Translations under genes and position numbers: made by a program | Shown: piece by piece, positions 35,301 to 47,532 of the stretch | Layout: each line of letters opens with the position of its first letter | Position numbering within the stretch: position 1 is the first letter of the stretch | The notes under the pieces: model-generated | What the model was told of the DNA's origin: nothing | The model's database searches: none | Seen by the model: only the letters and a program-made list of their open reading frames with translations | Assembly (NCBI GenBank): GCA_020881915.1 | Contig: JAJFPB010000004.1 | Coordinates: 5,456,001-5,520,000 of the forward strand | Direction: 5' to 3' | DNA from: Paramyrothecium sp. XJ0827 | Lineage: Eukaryota; Ascomycota; Sordariomycetes; Hypocreales; Stachybotryaceae | Length of the DNA stretch: 64,000 nt

Positions 35301-35983
35301 GGGACCTGCCGCATGCGGATCTTGTCGATGAGGTTGAATACATCTTGGATAGTGACTCGCTCTCGAGTCGTTGGTAGCGAGCAAGTATACTGCAGGTCTT
35401 CAAGGGTCGCGTGGGTCTTGACTATCCGCTCTTCAATGGGGAGGTTCTTTGACTGCCCTGAAGGTCTTCGTCCGACGGTTGTGAGGGTCGATTCAGACGA
35501 TAGGGTGCGTCGAGCCGTTGGGGTTGGTTGTAGAGAGTCGATACGGATACGGCGCTTCGGCATAGTGATGGAGCTCTGCCTCGTGCCGCCGCCGGTTGTA
35601 CTGTCGTCGCTGCTAGCGAAGCTGCGATCGGGACTTCGGATCTTGTCGTCAAATTGTCCAGAGGAAACCACTCGCCGAAGGCGCGGTGTCACACGACGGG
35701 TCGGCAGTTCACCGTCGAGTACGGTATCAATGGTGAGATCGCGATCAACAGAGGCAGTCGAACGCGTTTCCTCAAGTTCGTCAAAGTCTACCTCAATGCT
35801 ATGGTCCTGAAGCGAAGTTCGCGTCTCAGCACGCTCTTGCTCTGCCGCTTCAACAGCAGCATTCTTGGTTTTCTCAGCAACATGCTGGGTGCCTTTCGTG
35901 GACTCGAGCCACTCAAGACTCCCCGCGGTGCTCTTGGAAGGTCCGGATGTCATCTCCTTCGCTTGCACGAACACCGGGTTCAT
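29312..35983 (-). CDS. very large STAND/NLR-like protein, about 2,100 aa, degenerate P-loop, probable C-terminal frame break
   Basis: Exons 35983..34951, 34891..34475, 34425..30026 and from 29967. All GT-AG junctions are phase-consistent; introns are 59, 49 and 58 bp. Residues 1-200 are charged and probably disordered. Residues 200-345 are helical (ERVTIQDVFNLIDKIRMRQV, LSKIIQVLQHICVNYVEMLE). An NTPase-like domain follows: strand LLLVTGESGYGEQTM at about residue 450, where the Walker A Lys-Thr is replaced by Glu-Gln, and Walker B-like IAIIVDGSS. The long C-terminal part is repeated helices resembling TPR (RLAELYTAEMRFAEAAEIL). STAND proteins of this build act in fungal recognition and incompatibility. 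The last exon runs to a stop at 29506, but an overlapping frame continues to 29312 with a convincing acidic tail (DWAVDIDMDENGD), suggesting a frameshift near 29545 or a missed intron. The function is inferred. Confidence 0.8.
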
Positions 35984-36202
35984 GGCCTCGATCGAGGTTG
36001 GTGTTACATCTGTTGTTCACCACGGTCAGTGAAGGTCCTCCTCGCTGCCATTGGTGCCGTGGAATCAAGCACCAGTCTTACTTGGCGACATCGTTATGAT
36101 GATTAAACCTCAATGGCTGAGGTTTTCCGAGGTTTCAAGGCGCATGCGATAGCCGTTTAGAGGCCGCTTGACACGAAGAGGGAGGTGGAGGTTCTTCTAG
36201 GG

Positions 36203-36237
<35 letters not shown>

Positions 36238-36966
36238 CCTGATAGACACGGGCGTAGGCCACATGTGATACCCTGTCTGACTATGCTCAGCACGGGACTT
36301 GTTTACCTGATGAGCGAAGGCTTGCCGTGTTTGCGATCATCGGCCGAGAGTCAATATTCCCAAGCAAAAGACCCGTTCTAGACTGGCAGCAATCTCCCGA
36401 AGAGCGTTCTCTTTGTCACTCGCATTCTCTTGCACATGGTCTACGGAGTACTTCTGACGGAAATGTCTACTTTCTTCCTGGGCGTGACCTGATCCGAGCT
36501 TCCTCAATAGTCTGTCGCTGCCTCAGCTGGGTTGATGCAAAGTGGCGTTGCCCCTGGCCTCTGGCCCCTGAACTCCAGGGCGCCGCCCCGATCGTGCGGG
36601 CCCACAGGTGTTTGTTTTGCACGCCTCCCCTGTTTCTGAAAAAGATATAATCCTTGTCGAGAACGTGGCCATGAGGTACTACCGGGGTGCTCTTTTTTTG
36701 TGCGCCGTACACCCAAAATTGGCAACTGCTTCGCTCGGTCGAATTCATCATTCTGTTCACGTGAGGTGTATAAGGAATTGTACTTGAACTGTGGAATCAT
36801 CTGCACGGCGTACTGTCGACCTTGTTCGCGACCTTGATCGAGCCTGGGGGAAGGCTGGTATTGCATACAGAAACAAACCTTTTGCTCTAATGCTCGAATA
36901 TCAACACGCAGAGCCAGTTTCGCAGGTTTTCTCTCAAGTTTCCAATTAATAAACTGCCAAAATATC
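35984..36966. other. intergenic region upstream of the STAND gene
   Basis: Contains the promoter of the STAND gene and a GT microsatellite. Frames at 36327-36866 overlap on both strands and have no recognisable features. An ATG at 36091 followed by a GTAAGA donor does not join in frame to the main exon, so 35983 is taken as the start. Confidence 0.5.
36204..36236. repeat. (TG)n microsatellite, about 16 copies
   Basis: An uninterrupted TG run of 33 bases in the region about 220 bp upstream of the STAND start codon. Confidence 0.95.
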
Positions 36967-37591
36967 TTAAAAGTAACCTGTTTCTATATTCATTCCTCCT
37001 TCCGCCTGATTGGTTGCCACGGTTTCTACCTCCACGTCCTCGCTCGCAACGTGGTCATCCAACATCTCGTTTTCCACCTGATCAGCAGGGTCCCCCCCAC
37101 CATCATTTGCCCCATTATATGAATAAAAGAAGTATTCGATCTCCTTGTCAAGTATAGCTTCAAACATCATGGCGCTGTCACGCCGTAGGGTAAAAAAGAA
37201 AGCTTCAAATGGGGCGTCCTTTCCCCCGCGATCAGTGCTTAGCCAGAGTGCTCGACAATTGGAACTCGTTTTCTTAACTTACATCGTCCTCAAATTGATA
37301 GAAGTATGAAAGTATAGGTGCGAGCCACGTATACCTTTTTGCACTGACCCATCCCGGTTCACCTGCATCAAGTCCTTGCTGATAACCTGCATTGGTCGTG
37401 ACCCTTGCCTCACGCTGGAAGATCTTCACGCGGCGTTTCAGAGAGCTTTCGTATCTAATCGGGATCATATAATCAGCAAGTGCATTGATCTTGAAAACCT
37501 CGATCAGAGATCACCTCATCATCACTGTATTGGTTTCTTTCGTGCCCAACACGAGATTCTCGTATGACTGTGAAGAGTCCCTGGACTGCAT
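36967..37591 (-). CDS. possible small multi-exon hypothetical gene
   Basis: A tentative model: an ATG at 37591 opens a short exon to 37515. A 61-bp intron (GTGATC...TTAG) joins in frame to 37453, which reads YESSLKRRVKIFQREARV and ends at QFEDD before a GTAAGT donor near 37283. A further frame at 36967-37170 reads EIEYFFYSYNGAND and an acidic tail (DDHVASEDVEVETVA) before its stop. The last two pieces look like one protein, but I could not find a phase-matching acceptor. It may instead be the 3' end of the gene at 38.1-39.4 kb. Family unknown. Confidence 0.35.
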
Positions 37592-38075
37592 TACTCCTAA
37601 CACTGCCAACCCACCGAATGAGTACGCCGAGCGGTGTAGCCACTAGTAAATGACGTTATTGATGTGTTTTGTTCATCTAATGAAGCACACTAACCTCGAA
37701 ACCCTTGCTGGGAGAATTGTAGAAAATCGCATTGGCGACCTAGATCGATTCATTAGTATGGAAAAGTATATTGTCACCGTCATTTGGCAAACAGGCGTGC
37801 CAAATGTCACGTTGCTTACTTTATTCGCCGATACATTGCTCATACATTTGTTCTGCGTCATGCATCTTTTCGTTTTACCCCATATAATGCTTTGGTGTCT
37901 CACACGAGTGTATGTTTCTCTGAATTTCGCGGTCGAAGCGTCACCAAGCCGTCCATTTCTTTCTTCTGCTTCACCACCTCCGGGAAGGAGCACGTGAGGA
38001 TCCCTGCACAAGGGTAGCATTACATTCGTGCATAATTCTCCCATGGCTGCGGCTGTGAGAACGATCCGGTACAAC

Positions 38076-39444
38076 TTAAACGGATGAGCCTTGTCTCTCA
38101 TATCTGTAGCCATACTCGTCACCCATCGCTTGCGGGAGTTCACCTTCAAATAGGATGTTGTTGAGATCAAGCGTGGGCTTGAATTGCATCCTGGTCTGGG
38201 TGATGGGCTGCACGTGATTCTCCAGGAGATACTTGCGAGCCGCGTTGAAGTTGAGATCGTCTGTTCCCGCTGCATTGGCGGCTTTGGTCCTGATAAGGTC
38301 ACTGAAGACGATGAAGAACCCCCTGCAGACTACATCGAACGCATTTGGGGGCACAGGTTGGTCCCAGTATCGTCCGTAGTGGTCTCTCACTCCGTAGGCA
38401 TTTCCCTGAGACTTGCGAAGTAAAGCTACAAACAGCTTTGTTAGTAGTAGTATCACGCAGGCTTGTCCGGATAGGAAGAAGGTCCAAGCTTACCTGCAAG
38501 CTTGCAGAAGTAATGCAGGCAAACCATTCCTTGGTCTTGGATTTGCTCTGTAGTACCACCATTAAGTTTATCAAAGAGACGGATGGAGTGCCAAGCATCA
38601 ATCTTTCCAGAAGCATTCCAAAGCTTGAAATCGAAACGGTCGGGGTGTGTTTGGTTTAGGTTGTTTAGATTCCCCAGGTACTCGATTCGTTTACCGTAAT
38701 CCCCTTTAAGCTTATCCACGTTCGATTCTGTACCCATACGAAGATAGAGGTCGACCACATGAATGAAAAAGTCGCCAGCAGGGGGCTCTCTGCTCTCCGT
38801 TTCGGCGATATATACGAATCTTTGTCTATCATCATGTAGAGGGTCTGAGTTGAGTCTGCCTTTGTAGAGGAAGATTTGGTAAGACTGAAAAGGCTCTGTG
38901 GCCTGTTCCACCCCATTTAGCCTTTGCTTACAGCGTGCTTGAGTTGGACGACTTTGAGAGAAGACGTACCAATGATTCGCTTTGCATCATAACAATGCGA
39001 GAGTTGCCATACTTGTTTTTGAAGCCTAAGCGGCCTCCATGGCCACAGATGCTTGGACTAAAGTTGACTGCTGGCGCATCTATGCGCTCAAAGCCTAACA
39101 GAAGATTCAGCAACCTCCAGCGCAAGTGTATCCAGCTCTGCGTCGAACTATGAGAAAATGATGAGAAAAACTAAGTGTTCACGTACTGTCATATTCGACA
39201 TTATAATTGCGATGAGGCCATGGTGCTTCGCCTCTAGTCATCGCCTCCAGCAAGTCATCTTTCCATGACTCTTCACTCAGAGGATGGCCTATGATCTGAT
39301 AAGTAATCGATCTATTGGGGCAGATATTCTGTCGCAATACTTACACTTCAATTCACCGAGCACTATATTGTTTCTTGTGCCTGCTACCCAGTACTCGGAA
39401 TCAAGGTTCGTTTCCAGCAGGGCCTTCAGCTCGCGCTTGCTCAT
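38076..39444 (-). CDS. orphan multi-exon protein, about 380 aa
   Basis: Five exons: 39444..39345, 39288..39183, about 39135..38970, 38902..38494 and 38425..38076. Joins 1, 3 and 4 are clean GT-AG introns with matching phase (donors GTAAGT, GTACGT, GTAAGC). The second intron is short, and its acceptor (39147 or about 39135) is uncertain. The product starts MSKRELKALLETNL and includes WRLLNLLLGFERIDAPAVNF, FVYIAETESREPPAGDFFIH, DAWHSIRLFDKL, AYGVRDHYGRYWDQPVPPN and FFIVFSDLIRT. It has no signal peptide, membrane helix or known catalytic motif. The coherent frame across five exons argues that it is real. The 3' end may extend beyond 38076. It lies between the STAND gene and the giant DUF6603-like gene, on the same strand as both. 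Confidence 0.6.
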
Positions 39445-40397
39445 ACTTGAAGAGGCTGTGGACGTCCGTCCTAGGTGAGTTTGACTTGCGAATTGGGACG
39501 GAAAGACTCCAGTGCAACCTTCAAAGAATGGGAGAAGAGTGAACGAGTCTGGTTTGGAATGAAGGTAGACGGCATCAAGCTCGACGGACTTCTAACTTTG
39601 TCAGAACCAGCGTCGGTTGGAGGAACAAAGGTATGCTGATGTAAGTATGTGGAGCAGACACCTCAATACTGGTTCGGGTGGCGATGGGTCAGGGGGATAC
39701 GCAAAATTAAACAATATTCCTGCGAACCCCATTTTCGGCTGAAAGTGTGGATGTGCCATGAGAGACTATTGAAGACCTATATGCAGGTACGAACGTGGGG
39801 ACCTTGGGGTTACGGCCTAGAATGCGGACAATCCGATGTGCATCGCCTATATCCACTCCCACCCCCCTCCCCAATTGCACGCCCTCGCCAGGGCGACTAC
39901 AGCAGGAACCGCGAGCATGGGTATCTGGACTACCGTACAGAGACAATACTGACCCTTTCGGAATCACTAGTAGGGACGCCTGGCCCGCTCACGGACTCTT
40001 TGTTCCCGGCTAGGGAAGAGATCTCCAACAATCCGGACAATTCTAGCAGTAGCGGATGTGATATTGATCAGCCACTCAGCCAGCCCCTTTTTCGCGGATG
40101 TCTGGGTTCCGGTTGTTGGCCAGGTAGGAACGTATTCGTAGTCGGATTTGAAAGGTGAAATTAGCTATTGGAATCCATCATTTGAAATTATGCATGATTA
40201 TTTTTATCAAGGCGTCTCTGAATCAGATCTTATGCAATACCCGGGAATGGCCTTCCTCACGATTATAGTATTTGCGTGTGAAGCGCAGATTAACATAATA
40301 GTGAACATAGGTTATGCTTAAAACTGGCTAATTTGAATACAGAGAGCACCAGGCGTAGATAAGAACTAGATGAAAACACAAAGATAACATCAAGACA
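39445..40397. other. intergenic region, no supported gene
   Basis: A plus-strand frame at 39649-40158 (169 codons) overlaps minus-strand frames, has no recognisable features and biased composition, and is not accepted. The last 250 bp are AT-rich and hold the 3' flank of the giant gene. Confidence 0.45.
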
Positions 40398-43300
40398 TTA
40401 ATTACAGAAAATTGTTGGAGGGCTCGTGTAGAAACGCTCTGGCTCCGATAGCACAACCCGAGGCACCTCTGCTCCAATCCTACGGTATGCCTCCATGACT
40501 TGTCGGCTCAGGGTGTCCTTACCAGAGCGCGTGGAACTTATGAATGCATCAAGAATTGCCTCGCGTTTTGGCTTGGGACGACCCTGCTTTGTGTCCGCGG
40601 ATGCCTCCGCTGGAGCAACGTTAGTCATTGCTCCTCGGATGCGGCTCCACTTGACGCTGTCTCTAGCATCCCGGCCATCAACAAAACGGACCGATTTTGC
40701 TGTCAACCCATCCGGTCTCCATGATTGAGTCGGGTAGTTTTCTTCGACAGACTTGAACACCGGCATGGACTGCGTGGGACGAACGGCTGGTGGGGGGAGC
40801 AGTGTCATGCCGACGAGATGAGTCTCCGTCGCCTGTAAATTGCCACGAACGTAGTCGGCTGGGTTGTCCTTGTATTCTCCCCAATAGTTGGCCGGGAGTT
40901 GATCGAGAATTTTGGCGACCTTTTGAAAAGGCAAAGCGTCCACCTTGCCCTTGGCGCAGACTTTGACGTCCATGGTTGTGGTGAATCTGTCCTTCTGGCC
41001 TCTCTTCATGTGCATTGGTCTGCTGCAAATATCTTCGCCGAAGTACTCGCCCGGCTCGCCTGTGACTTTGGCACAGGTGATTGGAATAGGGCTGCGCACT
41101 TGGAAGAGCAGGTTGTCGCTACGGACGATCCACGAATCCTTTTCACCACCAGGCTTTCTGGTGTGAGTGGCTGTCACGCTGGATTCATTCATCGTGTCGC
41201 TAACCAAGCCAGAGACTACAGTAAAAGTATGCGCATTCTGGATGACGTCCTTGTCCTTGTTTAAGGCAGCATTTTGAAGCACAAGATCCATAAGCTCGCC
41301 AAGTTTGATGGGTCTTATACTCTCTCCGCTTCCAGATCCAAAACTGACGCTGAACTTGACGACACACAAATCAAAGTATACCTTTCCACGAATGGGAGGT
41401 CCCTCGAGGCGGAGAGAAGCTCCAACATTGACGGAAATCTTCTTTCGGGCGAGCCAGACACGAATCTCGTAGTAGACGCCGGCGGAGATGGCCATTTCAG
41501 CTTGATAGTACAAAGGCTTCAGGTTGACCAGGAAGTCAGCGTGCGCGTCAAAGTGCGCCCCGAGAGACCCAGCGGAGAATACGGCTTGCAGCAATCCTCC
41601 AGCCATGATGGCGCCAGGTGTGATGGCAGCATAGGCATTACCAGTGACTCTCAAGTTGGAGCTGAGGGTCCATGAGATACCAAGACGCTTGGGGACAGGG
41701 TAATGGGCTGGCACCTTAAACATGGGATGGTAGCCCCCAAAGCTGACCACCCAGTCGCCTGAGTGCGGGTTATTCTTTCCAAACCAACTCCGAATTGCGA
41801 AGCCTCCCGATGGACGACAATCCTTGTTGAGGATAAATGATGTCGGATTGATTTGACCATCCACCGACAGCTCTCCGTGGAGGAGGTCGAGCTTGCCAAT
41901 GACAGAGAGATCAATAAGGATGAGAGCCTTGTCCGGGGTGCTGCCTCTTGGGAGAGAGGCCGTAGCTCGCGCAATAAGTCCAACTTCGGTCTGGTTCGGC
42001 CCCAGGGCGACAGTTGCGACAGCTCGCATGTCAATAGTCTCACAGGCACGAATTACTAGTCCCAGTGCTAACCAGAGGGACCCCATACTGGGCACGACAA
42101 AGGCGTCGTCTCCGGTAAGAGCTTTAACTGCCTTCTCCATGCTGAAGCCACCAGGGGTTTTGAATCCTTGAATGAGCGGGAATTCATTGAGCTGGTCGAC
42201 AGTGGGTAGTCGCAAACGCGAGTTGTATCCAAAGCCAGCAATAATACCCCTGACCTCGGCCCATCCCACGGTGAAGAGAAGGCCCTCCGCCATGGCATAC
42301 ACGAAGAATGAGTCATATGCCGGTACATTGTTCTTCGCAGGAACCTGCTCATACGCGCCCAGGGCGGCTATTGAGAAGTTGCTGAGAGAGATGGCAACAC
42401 CACCGAAGTAGGACTTTGTACCAGGTCTGCAATGCAAGGCGCCCGCGAGCATGACAGGGCTGCGGTCAAACGACATGTTGAAGCCCTCTATGCTGACATT
42501 GATCGGCACCTGTAGCAGATCATGCAGACCCTTGACGGACTTGAGATCCAGTACAAGATTCAGGCCTTGAACACCGGCTCCAATAGGGCCGATCAAGACG
42601 GAAGCGTCAAGAGAAATGCAAAGAGTTCCACCCTCGTAAGACAAAGCGATGCCCGAAAGCTTGACGGGCCCTTTTTTCTTGTCGAGTGGCGCCGTCGTCG
42701 CTCCGGCGTTGCCGCCCGCAGGAGGCTTAGCGACGGCATTTTCCTTCTTCTCGATCTGTTTTTGAATCTGAGGAGTCGAAGACCCTTTCTTGGCTGGATC
42801 GGTAGATTTCTCGTCTTGCTTGTGGTCAAAACAATGATCCAGCATGACACCATTGCGGCCGACAAGACGGAAATGGAAGCCTTCGGTAATCTCCTTGGCG
42901 TCCTGGCTCAGAGCAATTGAGTGACCCTGGAATATCTCGAGATTTTTATTCAATGCTTCAATTTCTGCCTTGGTAATTGCCATATTTAGCCACAGAAATT
43001 CCAGTGAGTCGAATGGGACGTCCAGATTCCCAACAAGCGGTATCTTTGGGAGGGAGGGCAGTGGACCGAGAGAAACACGGATCAGCCTCTTAGCTTTGAG
43101 ATCCTGCTTGGATTTGTCCTCCTTGGCGATGGGGTCCTGCTTCCCTTTTAGGGGAGCGTACTGGGCGAACTGCACATGGATCATTCCAAAAACAAGCTCA
43201 GCGCCAAAGACGATGCACTTGGGCTCCTGTACCCGCTTGCACCGGACGGAAAACTTGTCTTTGATGCTGTTTGAGGTCTTCATCTGCGTCTTCTTGACAA

Positions 43301-46300
43301 AATCGGGCAGTATGTCTGCGACCTCGGATCCTAGGAACTTCCGGATAGGGTCCTCAAGAGAAAATTCTTGGGAGGCCTTGCCAGTGTAGAGCTCCGGTTG
43401 TAGATCAGCGGTGAAGGTCCAGTCGTCCGCGTTCAGCCGTGTGAAAGTGGTTTTCAGTGCCAGAGGTGAGATTTTGAGAGTAGCGGCCAGCTCAATCTTT
43501 GGGTTTGTTTTCGTGGACGACTGGTACGTGAGGGAAGCCTCTTGGAGCATAATGTGCTCCAGGATCGACATAGCCTGTGTCTTCTCCTCACCCGCCCAGA
43601 AGAGAGAATGGAGGAGAGTCATTGGTATGTTGGCAGCCCTAATGCTGACGAAGACTTGGCTGTTGATCGACCCGTATTTCACCATCGCTTCGAACATGGG
43701 CGGTACGCTTTCAGGCTTCAAAGGCACAAGACTGAGGGATCCGGACAGTGCAACAACGAAGTTCTTTGGCCCCCCACCATACTTGAAGTTGGCCGTGAGA
43801 TGCAGCATAGTATGCAAGACTTGTAGTGGCGGAATGCTGGAGCTGGAAACGGCAGTGTTGGAAATTGAGGGTGCGCCTACGATGGCTTGCAGCTCAGCCT
43901 CGACTCTCAGGGCCTCATTTGATACGAATAGACTGGCCAGTGAGATTTCCGTAGGCACACCAAATGGCAAATGCTGCATGAGATCGTTATTGATGTAGCG
44001 CAGAGACATGTAGCTCTCAGACGGAGTGAGGTAGGTCATATGAGACCATTTCTCGTAATTGTTTGAATATCGCAGAGGAAGGGACTCTGACTCGAGCAGG
44101 GCAGCATTGCCTGCACCTTGGAAAGAAATTCCGCCCGAGAACGTGCCTCCGGCCTTGTCCCAGTCAAATGTCATGGTGAAGACGGCATTCTTGCCCTGAG
44201 GAACTAGGAGTTCTATGTTTGCCTCAAGGTCGAGCGTCAGGCCAACCAATGTCGCTTTTCCATTTGCATCTGACCCGAGAGTCACAGTTACTCGCCTCCA
44301 CTTAATATGATCCAGGGCGCTGGAGGATTTGGGGGAATCCGGTGTGACTGTTTTCCCTGCGCCGTGGCCAACCCGTCCGAGGGTTTCTTCAAGTTTCCCG
44401 ATGGCACCCTGAACTTCTGAGCAGCTTTTCAATATCCAGTCTTTCAGCGCCGACCACTGAAGCTCTTTTGAGTAACACACGAGCATGAGGCAAATCTCGT
44501 CATCGGAAAACTCAACGTAGGCCCCCAGAGCGCGCTCGATTTCCATTATCTTCAGCTCGGCCGCCAAGACCAGACTCCCCTGTGTATCTGCAACTCCCCA
44601 GGGGCCCGACAAAGGACGCACTGAGCGTTTGGCAATGGCCGAAAAAGGTGGCATATCCTTGCTCCATCCGGAGATATACTTGTTGAGCTGCTTGATGATG
44701 GCGCCATGCAAGCTCACCGAGGCTTCCAGACGCACTGAGCAGCGAGACCCTAAACCAGCCTGGTACCAAATTGCGTTGCGTGCAGGAAGGCCCTCTGATG
44801 AGCCTAGGGTGATGTCAGTACCGAGCAAAATCGTTTTGAGCCAGGGCTTGGGAGCGAGATCTGCTAGCACGACAAGGTCACCTAGGGTCTTGAAACCGCC
44901 GTTCGCAGGATTAACAGCGTCGATGGCGTTTTGCTCGAGACCGAGGAGCACACAGCCAGGGTATCTTTCGATACCCGAGCTGCTCACCCGGGCAGCTCTG
45001 TTTGCAGATTGTGGTGCAGATGTGGTTGTGACGGCATCCGTTGTGGACGGAGAGCCCTCGAACTGGTGGTTCAACACATCAGCCGACGCGGAGAAGACCA
45101 GAGGAGGGGTAGCGTCATCTTTCGAGACCCGAACTCTGAGGTTGACTATTTCGAAACCTTGATCCGGAGATGTTCTGAGGTCGACACTGATACTCTGAAG
45201 ATAAGGCGTAATGTTTGTAGTTTTTGGATCACCAGTTCTCTTTCCCAGCTTCCACAAAGCATCGATATCATTTCTCATGACATCATCCATATAGAGCTCA
45301 TATGATGATGCTACCTGACCAGTCTCCCCAATCGCGGTGTCAAAAAGTAGTGAGCCCGCTTTGAGCATAAGCTGCTGAGTCGTACTGCCGACCTTTGCGT
45401 AGGCCACATGATCCATGGGCACTTTGCCAATGCCGAGTGCCATACCGGGACCTTTTACACTATTATCATGGCCGTCGGCCGTGAGCATGTAAAGTTCTTT
45501 CAATGGCAAGCGGCCTTTTGAGGGTGGAGCCTGAGAGACCAACGGCTTCGTCAAAGGGGCAGCTCCTGTAGATGATGGAACAGTGCCAGGTGCTGCTGGA
45601 CTAGCACCCCCTAGAAGAGACTTCTCTTGAGGTAATGGCGGGACATCATTCCCAGTCGTCACAGATGTGTTGGGAGAAACTGACACAGGAACCCCTGCGC
45701 TTGTGATCAATGGTGTTTCGGGAGGAACAGTAGGAGCATGGAGGCCAGTGGCTATAGAAGGGGTTGTCTCTGGGCCTGTTGTCCCCGAGGTCAGTGTCCT
45801 GGGAGGGTTTCCCGCGAGGGGCCCGGTGACGGGATCAATTGACACTGGGGCTGGAACGCTCGGATCTGCAGGAATAGCAGGTGTAATCTGTGGTGTCTGT
45901 ATGATCGGGCGCGGTACAACTCCTGGTAGCACGCTTGGAGAAGATGGCACAGGGAAAGCCAGCGGTGGCACCGATGGAACCACACCAGAGTCTACTGGAT
46001 CTCGCCGTGGTTGAGGCTGAGGTTGACCGTCATCTCCAATTGTTCCGACAGCGGGTGGCATCTGCGTCTGGCCGGGTTCATGGAGTGTCTGGGTGCCTGA
46101 TGATGCATACCGAGAGCCCAGAGTCGTCCCGGGTACTGGAAGTGTCGGTTGAAAGGCCTCGTGTCTTTGATGCCGCTCGCGGTGATCATGTGCTCCCAGG
46201 CCTGGTCGTTCCTGGCCCACTGATCTACGGCGCGTCTTGCGCCTTGTACGGGGGAGAACAGATTGTTCCCCGTCGTCTCTCCAGTGATCAGGCAATTTGC

Positions 46301-46718
46301 TTCGACCAAAGCTCGAGCTGGGAGGTGGCAGGCTGTGCTGGTATTGGTATCTGCTCCCCGCGCGTGTCCAGTCTCTCTCCCCGAGCAACAGTGGGGAGCT
46401 CGCGTGCCTCGCCCCATCTTCGTCTCCGTTGGAAGTCGAATGTGAAGGCCCCGAATGTGCAGTCTGTGAAGTTCCATGTCAGATGCGTCGTCGCAGAGGA
46501 GGAGGACGTCGAGGCGAGTTACTCACAGCACCACCAGGCTTGAAGATGACCAATCTGCCGGATCGATCAATGAAGCCAGTACGATTGGCCAGAGTGTGCC
46601 GCAGAAGTTCCTCGGCCTCACTCTCTAGGCTTCTGTCCAATTCATCGAATGTTTCTTCTGGGTGTGGCAACGAGGCCCACCTTGCACTCGCTGCCCTCCG
46701 CTGATCGCGGCCCGCCAT
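40398..46718 (-). CDS. giant DUF6603-like protein, about 2,085 aa
   Basis: Two exons: 46718..46527 and 46463..40398. The 63-bp intron (GTGAGT...ACAG) is phase 0, and the second exon is an unbroken 6.07-kb frame. Residues 1-64 are helical and charged. Residues 65-350 are Pro/Ser/Thr/Gly-rich and probably a disordered linker. The rest is rich in beta strands with repeated amphipathic patterns. From about residue 1334 (GIALSYEGGTLCISLDASVL) to about 1776 the pattern fits DUF6603 as I know it: GGVAISLSNFSIAALGAYEQ, SFFVYAMAEGLLFTVGWAEV, RGIIAGFGYNSRLRLP and WLALGLVIRACETIDMRAVA. No signal peptide or clear membrane helix. The biochemical role of DUF6603 is not known to me. Near-lack of introns is odd for a 6-kb fungal gene and would fit transfer from bacteria. 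It is on the same strand as the 1,056-aa gene upstream, 815 bp away. Confidence 0.82.
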
Positions 46719-47532
46719 GCTCAATTGTAACCTTCCTTTAGTCTTCTTCTTCTAATCGATGAAGAAAGCGTGAGTCTCGTAGAAGCTGGAGGAGAAAGCG
46801 GCAAGCAAGTTCGGCGGAGAGAACGACCTCTACGTGCCAGAACACAGGCTTGCGACTGCGTATAGGTGTCTGCGAGCAGCCTGGGCGTAGCGATTACTCC
46901 AGTCATAGGGACACACCAGGCGGGTAGCAAACCCGGTAGGAAGCGACGCTTCTGTATCCGTAGCCCGGATCCCTGCATCGCAATTATCACACTGCCCCTG
47001 TCATGCATGCCCGCGAGCTAATGCGGCGTTATTGGCTCCATCCATCAGCCAGCCATTCCCGAGCTATCGATCAGGCGAAGGCTGAGAGCCTGGAACCGAG
47101 GACCCCTGGACTCAGCCCTGCAATGACACCTGGGGTGTGTATTGGCACGGATGCGTTAGTCGATGGCGAGCAGGATACGCAGTTCAGCATCTCTCAGATT
47201 GCACCAGCTGCGCAATCCTCATCTTGCCTGTCAGCGAGGGAACCAAGCAGATATGTGGGGCTTTGATTTGCGTGCATCTGGTGCTTTGTATGATGCCCCA
47301 TCCAGCGTAGCCGTGAACCCTTGTCCTACCCTATAGATTCATGAAGAGATTCGACCTCGTATATTTCATATGAATCACGAGTGAATTACAATTATGATGG
47401 ACTGAAAATACAACTGGCGTACGATTTAGAAACAAATAAAAGTCTTGTTAACATATAAAATAAACACTGGAAGAGCGTGAGCAAAACTCAAACTAATCGG
47501 TCAAAATGGCTGGTCAAAAAAAATCCATTCCC
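46719..47532. other. spacer between the 1,056-aa gene and the DUF6603-like gene
   Basis: 814 bp with no supported gene. It contains the promoter of the giant gene (46720-47000) and the 3' flank of the 1,056-aa gene. Size and content argue for separate transcripts rather than an operon-like unit. Confidence 0.5.

Noticed and set aside
36082..36091. A possible first mini-exon (ATG TCG CCA A then GTAAGA) for the STAND gene
   Set aside because: The available acceptors either give an in-frame stop or the wrong phase. The ATG at 35983 joins the rest cleanly.
36327..36866. Overlapping frames of about 100-120 codons on both strands
   Set aside because: They mirror each other and have no family features. 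They lie in the STAND promoter region.
37673..38302. A 209-codon minus-strand frame
   Set aside because: It overlaps the supported exon 38076-38425 in another frame, and its residues look like shadow coding (Ser/Arg/Thr-rich).
39649..40158. A 169-codon plus-strand frame
   Set aside because: It overlaps minus-strand frames, has no recognisable domain, no clear promoter or partner exon, and a composition typical of chance frames in GC-rich DNA.
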